This document shows, in pieces, positions 6,640-14,912 of a stretch of 42,642 nt of DNA. Source of the DNA: Cellulomonas cellasea. GTDB lineage: Bacteria; Actinomycetota; Actinomycetes; Actinomycetales; Cellulomonadaceae. Positions within the stretch are counted from its first letter, which is position 1; every line of letters starts with the position of its first letter. The notes below the pieces were generated by a model. It saw only the letters and a list, made by a program, of their open reading frames with translations. It did not search any database and was not told the origin of the DNA. Made by a program: the position numbers and the translations under genes. Where the stretch lies: NCBI RefSeq assembly GCF_030372105.1, contig NZ_JAUDBQ010000023.1:1-42642 (forward strand). Direction: 5' to 3'.

Positions 6640-9600
6640 ATGTCCGAGCCGCACCCAGGGGAGCACGTGACCAACTTCGGCTTCTTGCGGGACGAGTTCC
6701 CTGCGGTGTTTGCCGAGGCCGCGCGCGCGGAGCAGTTCGCCAAGGTGGACCCTCGCACGTCCTGCTTCTACTCGCGGCGTGCCCTGGAGGCCGCTCTTAC
6801 CTGGGTGTTCCAGTACGACGCTTCGCTCAAGCAGCCATATAGGGCGGACCTGTCGGGGATGATCCACGAGCCGACCCTGCGGCAGCTCGTCGGCAACGAC
6901 GTCCAGGCGAAGATGGAGGTCGTCCGCAAGAAGGGCAATGCCGCCGTCCACTCCGTGCGCGCAGCTTCGGCGCAGGACGCGGTGGTCACGCTGCAGCAGC
7001 TCTTCCACGTCATGTACTGGTACGCCCGCACGTACACCAAGCACCCGGGGAGCATCCCGGCGAGCCTTCAGTTCGACGTCGCCGCGGTGCCCGACCCAGG
7101 GGCGACGAAGGCCAAGACCCAGGCGCAGCTCCAGTCCCTCGCCGCCGACCTGGAGAACAAGGACGCGCAGCTCGCGGCAGCTGCCGAGAAGACGGACTCA
7201 CTGGAGACGCAGCTCGCGTCGCTCCGGGCGCAGGTCGCCGCCGCCAAGGCCGCGAACGAGGCTGTCCCGGACACCCACGACTACGACGAGGCCACGACCC
7301 GTGACCTGTTCATCGACACCCTGCTCGAAGAGGCAGGCTGGGTGCGCGACGCCGCCGACGGCAGCCCCAGCTACACGATCGAGCACGAGGTCGCCGGCAT
7401 GCCCAACGCTCAGGGCGTCGGGTTCGTCGACTACGTGCTCTGGGGCGGCGATGGCCGGCCCCTGGCAGTCGTGGAGGCCAAGCGCACGCGCCGCAACCCG
7501 CAGGTGGGGCAGCAGCAGGCCAAGCTCTACGCCGACGCGCTCGAAGCCAAGTACGCGCGTCGCCCAGTCGTCTACTACACCAACGGGCACGAGCACTGGA
7601 TGTGGGACGACCACGCCGGGGCAGGTTACCCGCCGAGGAAGGTCGCGGGGTTCCGTACGCAGGACGAGTTGGAGTACCTCATCGGTCAGCGCGGCGACCG
7701 CGCGAGTCTCCTGACGGCGCCGATCGACGAGAACGTCGCCGGGCGGTACTACCAGCAGCGCGCGATCCGAGCGATCGACAAGGCCTTCGAGACGGACAAC
7801 CAGCGCGAGGTGCTGCTGGTCATGGCCACGGGTTCGGGCAAGACCCGCACCGTCGTCGCACTCGTCGACCAGCTCATGAAGGCCGGCTGGGTGCGACGGG
7901 TGCTGTTCCTCGCTGACCGGGTGGCCCTGGTGAACCAGGCGGCGAACGCGTTCAAGGAGCACCTGCCCGACTCGTCACCTGTCAACCTGGTGACCGACCG
8001 GCACGGTGACGGTCGCGTCTTCGTCTCGACCTACCCGACGATGATGAACCTCATCGACGCCCGCTCGGAGGGTACCCGTAAGTTCGGGCCCGGATTCTTC
8101 GACCTGGTCATCGTCGACGAGGCGCACCGGTCGATCTACCAGAAGTACCGGGCGCTCTTCCACTGGTTCGACGCGCTGCTCGTGGGGCTCACCGCCACAC
8201 CCAAGGACGAGATCGACCGCAACACCTACGAGCTGTTCCACCTCGAGAACGGCGTGCCCACCGACGCCTACTCCCTGGAGCAGGCCGTCGCCGACCAGTA
8301 CCTCGTGCCGCCCACGCCCATCTCGGTGCCACTGAAGTTCCAGCGCGAGGGCATTCGGTACGCCGAGCTCTCCGAGGCGGAGAAGGACGAGTGGGACGCC
8401 CTGGAGTGGGGTGAGGACGGCCCTCCGGACGAGGTCGACCCCGATGCGGTGAACACGTGGCTGTTCAACACCGACACTGTCGACAAGGTGCTGCACACCC
8501 TCATGACCCACGGCCTGCGGGTCGCTGGTGGTGACCGGATCGCCAAGACGATCGTCTTCGCCAAGAACGACGCCCACGCCCGGTTCATCGCTGAGCGATT
8601 CGACCACGCCTACCCGCAGTACAAGGGGGAGTGGGGGCGCGTCATCACCTACTCAACGACCTACGCGCAGTCGCTGATCGACAACTTCTCCACGACCGAG
8701 AAGGCCCCGCACATCGCAATCAGCGTCGACATGCTCGACACAGGCATCGACGTGCCCGACGTCGCCAACCTCGTCTTCTTCAAGATCGTCCGCTCGTCGT
8801 CGAAATTCTGGCAGATGATCGGCCGCGGCACCCGTCTGCGCCCCGACCTGTTCGGACCCGGGCAGGACAAGAAGGAGTTCTACGTCTTCGATTTCTGCCA
8901 GAACCTCGAGTACTTCGGGCAGAACCCGGCCGGGCACGAGGGCTCGGTCCAGCAGTCTGTGTCTCAGCAGATCTTCATTGCGCAGGTCGAGCTGCTCCTC
9001 GGAGTCGAGAAGCTGACCGGCGACACCACCGCTGATGATGGCGACGACGGCACGACGGCGCTGCCCGCGCTACGGGAGGACCTCAAGGGCGCGCTGCACG
9101 AGAAGGTCGCCGGCATGACGCTGGACAACTTCGTCGTCCGCCCTCACCGACCCTGGGTCGAGCGGTTTACCGCGCGCGAGGCGTGGGCGGGCCTCGAGGA
9201 GCAGGCCGCCCGCGACGTCGTTGAGCACTTGGCCGGGCTGCCCACAACCGTCGTCGATGAGGACGAGAAGGCCAAGCGGTTCGACCTGACCATGCTCAAG
9301 CTCCAGCTCGGCGCGCTTGACCCGACCCTCGCCACCGACCGACTGCGGTGCCAGGTCCAGGGGATCGCGTCCGGGCTGCTGGAACAGACCAACATCCCGC
9401 AGATCAAGGCCCAGGCCGTCCTGCTCGAGGACCTCGCCGGCGACGAGTGGTGGGTCGACGTCACCGTCCCCATGCTGGAGCTCGCACGCCGGCGGGTGCG
9501 TTCCCTGGTTCGCCTGCTCGCGCGCACGAAGCAGCCGATCATCTACACCAACTTCGAGGACACCCTCGGGCAGTTCGAGATCATCGACCTCGGCCGGCCG

Positions 9601-10095
9601 CACGTCGGCGTCGACCCCGAACGGTTCCGGGAGAAGGCTCGCGCCTACCTCCGCGCTCACGAGGACCACACCGCGCTGCAGAAGGTGCGCCGCGGCCGCC
9701 AGCTCACCCCGATCGATCTCAATGAGCTCGAACGCATGCTCGCCGAGTCCGGTGCTGGCAGCGAGGTTGAGATAGCCGAGGCCAAGGCCGTCGAGGGTGG
9801 GCTTGGGGTCTTCATTCGGTCGCTGGTGGGCCTCGAGCGATCAGCCGTCGAAGAGGTGTTTGGGGAGTTCCTCGCGGGGACGAGCTATACGGCGGAGCAG
9901 ATCGATTTCATCCACCTAGTCGTCGCGGACCTCGCGTACAACGGCGTCATGAAGCCCGACGTGCTGTGGTCGCCGCCATTCACCGACGACGCACCTGGGG
10001 GCCCCGACGACGTCTTCGATGGCGCGCAGGTCGACTTGATCGTCGACAGGATCCGCCACCTCAACGCCACCGCCGAGGTCTCTGCTGCTTCGTAG
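6640..10095 (+). CDS. hsdR: type I restriction endonuclease subunit HsdR (EcoEI-like)
   Basis: This is the motor and nuclease subunit, 1151 aa from the ATG at 6640 (MSEPHPGEHVTNFGF). The order is: a DUF4145-like N-terminal domain (FYSRRALEAALTWVFQYD, about residues 40-60); a coiled-coil linker (about 155-210); and an HSDR_N nuclease domain with the E-x-K core VVEAKRTRRNPQVGQ (about 278-293). The SF2 helicase follows, with Walker A ATGSGKT (about 395-402), DEAH (about 492-495), TATP (about 517) and motif VI QMIGRGTRLRP (about 725-735). An EcoEI-type C-terminal domain completes it. All catalytic motifs are intact, so the system is probably functional. It lies 64 bases after mrr. An in-frame upstream extension to 6544 would overlap mrr and is unlikely. 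Confidence 0.94.
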   Translation: MSEPHPGEHVTNFGFLRDEFPAVFAEAARAEQFAKVDPRTSCFYSRRALEAALTWVFQYDASLKQPYRADLSGMIHEPTLRQLVGNDVQAKMEVVRKKGNAAVHSVRAASAQDAVVTLQQLFHVMYWYARTYTKHPGSIPASLQFDVAAVPDPGATKAKTQAQLQSLAADLENKDAQLAAAAEKTDSLETQLASLRAQVAAAKAANEAVPDTHDYDEATTRDLFIDTLLEEAGWVRDAADGSPSYTIEHEVAGMPNAQGVGFVDYVLWGGDGRPLAVVEAKRTRRNPQVGQQQAKLYADALEAKYARRPVVYYTNGHEHWMWDDHAGAGYPPRKVAGFRTQDELEYLIGQRGDRASLLTAPIDENVAGRYYQQRAIRAIDKAFETDNQREVLLVMATGSGKTRTVVALVDQLMKAGWVRRVLFLADRVALVNQAANAFKEHLPDSSPVNLVTDRHGDGRVFVSTYPTMMNLIDARSEGTRKFGPGFFDLVIVDEAHRSIYQKYRALFHWFDALLVGLTATPKDEIDRNTYELFHLENGVPTDAYSLEQAVADQYLVPPTPISVPLKFQREGIRYAELSEAEKDEWDALEWGEDGPPDEVDPDAVNTWLFNTDTVDKVLHTLMTHGLRVAGGDRIAKTIVFAKNDAHARFIAERFDHAYPQYKGEWGRVITYSTTYAQSLIDNFSTTEKAPHIAISVDMLDTGIDVPDVANLVFFKIVRSSSKFWQMIGRGTRLRPDLFGPGQDKKEFYVFDFCQNLEYFGQNPAGHEGSVQQSVSQQIFIAQVELLLGVEKLTGDTTADDGDDGTTALPALREDLKGALHEKVAGMTLDNFVVRPHRPWVERFTAREAWAGLEEQAARDVVEHLAGLPTTVVDEDEKAKRFDLTMLKLQLGALDPTLATDRLRCQVQGIASGLLEQTNIPQIKAQAVLLEDLAGDEWWVDVTVPMLELARRRVRSLVRLLARTKQPIIYTNFEDTLGQFEIIDLGRPHVGVDPERFREKARAYLRAHEDHTALQKVRRGRQLTPIDLNELERMLAESGAGSEVEIAEAKAVEGGLGVFIRSLVGLERSAVEEVFGEFLAGTSYTAEQIDFIHLVVADLAYNGVMKPDVLWSPPFTDDAPGGPDDVFDGAQVDLIVDRIRHLNATAEVSAAS

Positions 10096-10119
10096 GGTTG
10101 TAAGCGGTCCGTTCGACCC

Positions 10120-10138
10120 TGCTGCGCGGTGCGCAGCA
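10120..10138. terminator. short perfect hairpin after hsdR
   Basis: TGCTGCGC and GCGCAGCA form an 8-bp stem with a 3-base loop, 25 bases after the hsdR stop. No T-tract follows. It could end or attenuate the operon before the next gene. Confidence 0.3.
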
Positions 10139-10272
10139 CCGCCGACGAGGTCTGCATCACAGCGCGAGGCTTGATCACCCCCGCAGCGATGAGCACATCG
10201 GTGTGCGGCGGCTGGCCATCCGAGGTCACCGAACCTCCCTCGGGGGCGGGTCGCGCACGGTAAGACTGGTCT

Positions 10273-12273
10273 ATGACGACGTTCGCCCCTGCACCGCCGG
10301 CCCGCCCGAGATCCAACCTCGACCATGGCGCGTACCGCACTTGGCTACGTACTGGGGTCGGACCGGGCTGGGTCGACCGCGCCGTCGACCAGCTTGGCGC
10401 GTGGCTGCGCGGCAAGGACCGACGCCTGGACGTCGACCTGTCGAGCGACGGGGTACATCTGGTCGCCGGCAAGACGCTCACGGTTCGTCGCCATAACAAG
10501 GGCGGGCAAGACGCGTTCCGGTTCACGATGGCAGAGGGGCCGGTCGGGCGCAGGTACACCACGACGGTCATGTTCGTGGGCGGGCGCAGTGGCGGTTGGA
10601 TGAGCCTGCAAGGCACCAACGAGAGCGGGCAGTGGGTCGATACCCCGAACCTCGCCACCTACCTCCTCGACAGCCCCGGCAACTTCACCGACGGTGATCG
10701 CATCGTCTCACCCGAGCTGTGGCATGTGCGCACCACCGAGGAACGGTTCGCGCTGCTCGACCTGCTGGTCTCCGACCGGCGCGGCGCGGTGTTCGTCGCA
10801 GCGGCCGGGCACCAGGACCCTGGCCTAGCAGTCGACTTCGCCCGCAAGGTGGAGGAGTGGACGAAGGGTGCCCGCGGCCTGGCGCACGTGGCGTTCCTGG
10901 ACCACGAGTCCGCGGCGTGGCTAAGAGAACAGGTCGGCGGAACGCTCGGCGTCGCCGAGTGGACCGTGCGGACCTTTCGCCCTGGGATCGACCTGACTTC
11001 CCCCGCGACATTACGGCTGCACCGCACGATGGGCATGAGCGCGCTGATCGACACCAGTGAGCACCGGCTTCGTCGGCTGTTCTCCATGTTCGCCCGCCAG
11101 CTGCTCGACGAGCAGCCCGAACCGACCGAAGTTGTGGCGTGGCGCCGCACGTTCGAGCGTCTGGACTCTCGCGAGGCCGCCGACGGTCTGCGACGTGTCG
11201 CTGAGCGCGCGGACGCCACCCGCCGCCGGGTTGAGCAGTCTCGCAGCCTGTTTGCCGCGCAGCGGGCTGCCCAAGCTGTCGAGCCACCGGCCATCGCCGT
11301 CCCGCCTGCCAGCACCGCGCCAGTTACCGGCGAGTCAGCCCCGGCTGCGGTCGACCCGGCGGAGCTCGAAGGCCTTCGCGGTGAGCGCGCCGCGGCGGCC
11401 GCCGAGCGAGACGCGCTGCTGGACACCCTGCGCCGTGTGCAGGAGACCCTCATGTTGCCGGATCTGACCGAGGATTCCCTGACGGCGCTGCTGGATGCCG
11501 CCACCGCCACCGACCAGGACCAGGACGCCGCGGCCGCCGGTGCTGCTCGCATCGAGACTCTGGAGGAGCAGGTGGCTGACCTGGAGGCCAAGGTTGCCGA
11601 GCACCAGGACGCCGAGTGGGCCGCCCGCCAGGAGGCTGTCGACACCCAGGGGCAAGTCAGCAGCCTCGACGAGACCCTCCGCCAGCTCTCGCGCCAGGTG
11701 GCGGTCATGACTGCTGGCGGCGACCCGGCTGACGTTGCTGAGGCGCCGCTGGACTGCCCGAGTGCCGAGGCGCCCGGGTCGTGGCAGGAACTCGTCGACG
11801 GGTTCGAGACATGGGAGGCGCTCGGCATCGTCATCACCGCGGACCACGACACTGCCGCGGACCTGCACGACATCGACGTGGACGGGCGCTGTCTGGCGAA
11901 CACCTGGCGTGGCCTGACCGCGCTGGCCGGGTATGTGCGCGCAAAGCGCGAGGGTGCCCACGATGGTGGATTCAAGACGTACCTGGAGGCGCAACCGAGC
12001 GGGTACCCGCGCTACAACCAGGGCTGGTTCGCGACCTCGGAGACGAGTAACGCGATGACCGGCGAACGCGCGAAGGAGCGCGACCTGCCAGTGCCCAAGT
12101 CTGTGCACCGTGACGGCGTGCTGGAGATGCAGCAGCACCTGCGCATCGGGCGGATCCCGAATCTGGATCCCCGTGTCTACATCCACGACGACACCACTGA
12201 GACGGGCGTGGTCGTTGTTGGGTACATCGGCCCTCACCTGACGACGCGGGCTACGGCAAAACTCAATCGCTGA
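10273..12273 (+). CDS. 666-aa coiled-coil protein of unknown function, linked to the type I RM operon
   Basis: The function is not recognised. Residues 1-145 are mixed alpha/beta with basic patches. Residues 170-250 read like an alpha/beta domain (GAVFVAAAGH, GLAHVAFLDHE, VRTFRPGID). Residues 290-330 and 365-480 are charged helices predicted to form coiled coils (RIETLEEQVADLEAKVAEHQ), separated by an Ala/Pro linker (335-360). The C-terminal part (505-666) is folded again and ends with PRVYIHDD and VVVGYIGPHLTT (about 633-658), a signature I vaguely associate with other actinobacterial defence-region proteins. No Walker, HNH or PD-ExK motif is evident. TAAGAC lies 6 bases before the ATG, suggesting a leaderless transcript from its own promoter. 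A strong hairpin follows. Position suggests a defence role; this is inference. Confidence 0.85.
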   Translation: MTTFAPAPPARPRSNLDHGAYRTWLRTGVGPGWVDRAVDQLGAWLRGKDRRLDVDLSSDGVHLVAGKTLTVRRHNKGGQDAFRFTMAEGPVGRRYTTTVMFVGGRSGGWMSLQGTNESGQWVDTPNLATYLLDSPGNFTDGDRIVSPELWHVRTTEERFALLDLLVSDRRGAVFVAAAGHQDPGLAVDFARKVEEWTKGARGLAHVAFLDHESAAWLREQVGGTLGVAEWTVRTFRPGIDLTSPATLRLHRTMGMSALIDTSEHRLRRLFSMFARQLLDEQPEPTEVVAWRRTFERLDSREAADGLRRVAERADATRRRVEQSRSLFAAQRAAQAVEPPAIAVPPASTAPVTGESAPAAVDPAELEGLRGERAAAAAERDALLDTLRRVQETLMLPDLTEDSLTALLDAATATDQDQDAAAAGAARIETLEEQVADLEAKVAEHQDAEWAARQEAVDTQGQVSSLDETLRQLSRQVAVMTAGGDPADVAEAPLDCPSAEAPGSWQELVDGFETWEALGIVITADHDTAADLHDIDVDGRCLANTWRGLTALAGYVRAKREGAHDGGFKTYLEAQPSGYPRYNQGWFATSETSNAMTGERAKERDLPVPKSVHRDGVLEMQQHLRIGRIPNLDPRVYIHDDTTETGVVVVGYIGPHLTTRATAKLNR

Positions 12274-12287
12274 CCTGGCCGCGACAT

Positions 12288-12326
12288 GACGAGGGGCGAC
12301 CCTGTTCCCCAGGATCGCCCCTCGTC
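12288..12326 (+). terminator. strong hairpin terminator after the 666-aa gene
   Basis: A perfect 12-bp stem (GACGAGGGGCGA with TCGCCCCTCGTC) is extended by a CCTG/CAGG inner stem around a 5-base loop. It begins 15 bases after the stop. It separates this gene from the convergent antitoxin gene and could serve both directions. The T-tract is weak. Confidence 0.6.
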
Positions 12327-12348
12327 CTGCTGGCGCTAGCGGCGTTGG

Positions 12349-12657
12349 TCAGTGTGAAGCCAGCTTCTTGACGTTATGCGCCGGCGTGTCACGCCGGACT
12401 GCGTCGATGAGCGCTGCGAGCTCGGGGATCACGCGGGGCTCGGCGTCGAGTGCGGTGTCGACCTGGTCCAGTTCGCGCGGGGTCAAGTGGATGACACGGT
12501 CGCGGAGCAGGACGTCGCGAGCGTGCTCCATCGCGGCACCGAGGACGAAGGCGGACACATCCTGCTGCTGTGCTGCTGCGGCCTCGCGGATCGTCGCCAG
12601 GGCTTCGGGTGACACTCGCATGTTGAGGCGTTCGGACCGCACGGTTGCGGAGGCCAT
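12349..12657 (-). CDS. DUF1778 (TacA-type) ribbon-helix-helix antitoxin
   Basis: The 102-aa product (MASATVRSERLNMRVSPEAL...) has the DUF1778 pattern. An N-terminal ribbon-helix-helix segment (SERLNMRVSPEALATIREAAAAQQQDVSAFVLGAA) is followed by a C-terminal helical tail (RVIHLTPRELDQVDTAL) that in this family wraps the GNAT toxin. It should bind DNA as a dimer and neutralise the acetyltransferase encoded upstream. Two starts are plausible: the ATG at 12657 (GGAG 5 bases before) and an in-frame ATG at 12699 (GGAGG 6 bases before), which would add 14 residues. The conserved region begins just after 12657. The gene lies downstream of its toxin, the reverse of the usual order, with a palindromic operator candidate between them. 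Confidence 0.85.
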   Translation of the reverse strand: MASATVRSERLNMRVSPEALATIREAAAAQQQDVSAFVLGAAMEHARDVLLRDRVIHLTPRELDQVDTALDAEPRVIPELAALIDAVRRDTPAHNVKKLASH

Positions 12658-12712
12658 CTCTACTCCTTCGGGTGGCGTGGCAGTCGGACAGTGTGCCATC
12701 GCAAGCCTCCAC

Positions 12713-12733
12713 TGTACGCACCTGGTGTGTACA
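12713..12733. promoter_or_regulatory. 21-bp near-perfect palindrome between toxin and antitoxin genes
   Basis: The half-sites TGTACGCACC and GGTGTGTACA are inverted around one central T, with a single mismatch. The site begins 3 bases beyond the toxin stop codon on the upstream side of the antitoxin gene. It fits a ribbon-helix-helix operator controlling an antitoxin-specific promoter, giving extra antitoxin independent of the toxin. Confidence 0.6.
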
Positions 12734-12735
12734 GA

Positions 12736-13248
12736 TCAATCGGGGCGGGTCGCCCTGAAGGTCGCGCGGAGGTCCTTCGTCGTGACGAACAAGCTGAGTT
12801 CCTGGTCGAGGAATCGCTGGAAGCCGTGCTTGAGGTAGAAGCACGCGGCGTCCTCGTGCAGGGCGTGGACGACCACCATCTCGAACCCGATGTCGTCTGC
12901 CGCTGCTACGAGCTTCCGCAGTGCGTCGAAGAGGAGCAGTCGGCCCGTGCCTCGGCCTTGGTAGGCGCTGTCCACAGCTAGCCGCGCGATCAGCATCGCA
13001 GGAACCAGGTAGCGGCGGCTGCGTCCTGTCCCGGAGGTCGCATCGGCCGCGGCCAGCTCGAACGTGCGCATCGAGTAGTAGCCGGCGATACGACCTTGCT
13101 GCTCGTCGAGAAGCAGGGTGGTCCGGACGTTGTCCTTGCGTTCGCTCTGTCCGGCGTACTTGGCCAGCCACTCATCGAGTTGGGCCTCGCCGCAGCTGAA
13201 GGGGTGGAGCTTGAGGGCTACCGGGTCGAACGGTCGAGAGATGAGCAT
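12736..13248 (-). CDS. GNAT-family acetyltransferase toxin (TacT-type)
   Basis: The 170-aa protein matches TacT/AtaT-class toxins, which acetylate the amino acid on charged tRNA and block translation. It opens with the typical FDPVALKLHPFSCGEAQLDEWL. The acetyl-CoA loop is AYQGRGTGRLLL (about residues 95-106). The catalytic Tyr is Tyr138 in ACFYLKHGF, equivalent to the conserved Tyr of TacT. It is encoded upstream of the DUF1778 antitoxin with a 78-base gap, whereas most tacAT pairs have the antitoxin first. No strong Shine-Dalgarno sequence is seen at the ATG, which would favour low toxin synthesis. The tRNA substrate cannot be told from sequence. Confidence 0.88.
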   Translation of the reverse strand: MLISRPFDPVALKLHPFSCGEAQLDEWLAKYAGQSERKDNVRTTLLLDEQQGRIAGYYSMRTFELAAADATSGTGRSRRYLVPAMLIARLAVDSAYQGRGTGRLLLFDALRKLVAAADDIGFEMVVVHALHEDAACFYLKHGFQRFLDQELSLFVTTKDLRATFRATRPD

Positions 13249-13418
13249 CTGCCGAGTGCCGCTCCGTCCAGATGAGGCGTCGCTGCCGAGATCACCCTAG
13301 AGGGAAGTGGGGACGCACGGTCCACGTTCGCCCATCTGCCCTCGCGCTTGATGGCGGGCGCAACGGGCGTCTGCGACGAATGCTGACGTCTGTGTTGTCC
13401 GAGCATCCTCGCGCTACA

Positions 13419-13452
13419 GCGGGGACATGTCCTTCAAGCGCTGTGTCCCCGC
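13419..13452 (-). terminator. hairpin spanning the end of the HAD gene
   Basis: GCGGGGACA (13419-13427) and TGTCCCCGC (13444-13452) are perfect 9-bp arms. The stop codon of the HAD gene lies in the loop. It is probably the terminator, although no T-tract is present. Confidence 0.4.
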
Positions 13453-14117
13453 CGCAGGTCTCGGAGACGGCTGTGGTCGATCGTGACGACGAGTCCACTG
13501 TCCCCCGGTTTGATGGAGACAGCGGTCAAGTCGTCGACGACGGCGTCAGCTGACTCAAGATCGGCGACCTGGTGCGATGTGGCAACGGCGAGCGTCCACG
13601 CCCCGGCCGCGCGTCCGGCGCGGATCCCCGCTGGCGCGTCCTCGATGACGAGACATCGTTGGACCTCCACGCCCAGGGCGGCGGCCGCCTTCAGGTAGCC
13701 CTCCGGGTCGGGCTTTCCCGCGCTGACGTCCTCGGCGGCGATGAGCACGTCAGGCACCGGCAGCCCGGCAGCGGCGAGGCGAGCGCGCATCAGTTGCTGG
13801 GAGCCCGAGGTGACGGCGGCCCACCGATCTGAGGGCAGCTGCGGCAGGAGAGCGCCGCTGCCGGGCAACGCGATGACGTCGTCCAGGTCTGCCAGCTCCA
13901 GCTGCTCCAGTTCGGCCACGGCGGCTGCCTGGTCGGCGGCGGGCAGGAACAACGAGACAGTGTCTTCGGTCCGTCGTCCGTGGCTGACGCTGAGGAGCTC
14001 CGCCACGTTCACGTCACGGCGGGACGCCCAAGTCCTCCACGTCCGCTCCACCACAGGGGTGGAGTCGACCAGGGTCCCGTCGATGTCGAAGAGCACAGCC
14101 TCGATCTCGAGTCGCAT
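13434..14117 (-). CDS. HAD-superfamily sugar-phosphate phosphatase
   Basis: The 227-aa protein belongs to HAD subfamily IA with a helical cap (beta-phosphoglucomutase/sugar-phosphatase-like). Motif I is FDIDGTLVDST at residues 10-20, with the nucleophile Asp and acid/base Asp. The Thr/Ser motif II is AAVTSGSQ. The Lys and acidic motifs appear as KPDPEGYLKAAAALG and CLVIEDAPAGIRAGRAAG. It probably dephosphorylates a small phosphorylated sugar or polyol; substrate is unknown. The ATG at 14117 is preceded 7 bases earlier by TACCAT, a TANNNT -10, so the mRNA may be leaderless. Longer in-frame starts exist but add non-conserved sequence. Confidence 0.88.
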   Translation of the reverse strand: MRLEIEAVLFDIDGTLVDSTPVVERTWRTWASRRDVNVAELLSVSHGRRTEDTVSLFLPAADQAAAVAELEQLELADLDDVIALPGSGALLPQLPSDRWAAVTSGSQQLMRARLAAAGLPVPDVLIAAEDVSAGKPDPEGYLKAAAALGVEVQRCLVIEDAPAGIRAGRAAGAWTLAVATSHQVADLESADAVVDDLTAVSIKPGDSGLVVTIDHSRLRDLRRGHSA

Positions 14118-14432
14118 GAGCGGCATGGTAGGGCGCAGACGCAGGGGAGCGAGGGTGCGCATCGAACGCTCGGTCCATGGGGGAGCGACCATCGCGCTCC
14201 GACGTGGTCGCCCGGGGCGGGCGCAGCCAGTCAGCGCTGCTGCCGCACCGTCCCGAGCGCCCTGGCCGGCTCTGACCGCAGGACGGCTTCCCGTGCGCGG
14301 ACGTGGCGGACACCTTGCCCGGCACTACGGATAAACGGCGACGGGATCGGCTGCGAGTGACAGTCGTCGCCCTGCCTCGAACCGGGCGCGCTGTTCACGT
14401 CCCGGGCTGGATGATGCCGTAGCCGCACCCCG
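14118..14432. other. 315-base intergenic region
   Basis: This region lies between two minus-strand genes. It contains the TACCAT -10 candidate of the HAD gene (14125-14130) and a small GGAGCG/CGCTCC inverted repeat near 14182-14200. No credible gene, RNA or repeat is seen in the rest. Confidence 0.4.
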
Positions 14433-14912
14433 TCAGGACGCCGCGTCGCCCCAGGGCTCGAACGCCCAGCCGGTGGCGTCGGTCACGATGCTCGGCCCCG
14501 AGAAGCTCGCGCCGACCTCGCCGCGGTCGTTGAGGAGCTCGACGGCGAGCTTTCCCGTCGCTCCGGGCGCCACAGTCACGGAGAAGGTGAACTGCGTCCC
14601 CGGTCCGTCGAGGGTCTCCGGTTCGACGGTGATCTGCGGCGTGGTGCCGGTGATCCGGACGGCGCCGCCCGAGATCCGCATGCACAGGGTGATCGGCGCG
14701 GCCGTGTCGAAGGTGTGGTGCGATTCCGTGTAGTCGAAGCCGGCGCCGAGGCTGACGTCGCCCCCGCTCGGGTCGCGGGTGTGGTTGCACGCCGGTGACG
14801 CGCTGGTGCTGCGCGTGTCTCGCGAGTCATCTGGCGCGTCGCCCGCCTGGCATCCGGCGGTCACCAGGAGGACGGCCGCGAGAGCGACGAGTTGGCGGCC
14901 CAGATGTGGCAT
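14433..14912 (-). CDS. putative lipoprotein, function unknown
   Basis: The 159-aa protein from the ATG at 14912 (MPHLGRQLVALAAVLLVTAGC) has a textbook lipoprotein signal. A hydrophobic stretch ends in the lipobox VTAGC, so the mature N terminus should be a lipid-modified Cys on the outer membrane face. The remaining ~138 residues look like a beta-rich, immunoglobulin-like domain (ITLCMRISGGAVRITGT, TQFTFSVTVAPGATGKLAVEL). There are two further Cys residues that could form a disulfide. No enzyme motif is seen. A longer in-frame start at 15104 would place about 64 polar residues before the signal and is unlikely. Confidence 0.75.
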   Translation of the reverse strand: MPHLGRQLVALAAVLLVTAGCQAGDAPDDSRDTRSTSASPACNHTRDPSGGDVSLGAGFDYTESHHTFDTAAPITLCMRISGGAVRITGTTPQITVEPETLDGPGTQFTFSVTVAPGATGKLAVELLNDRGEVGASFSGPSIVTDATGWAFEPWGDAAS

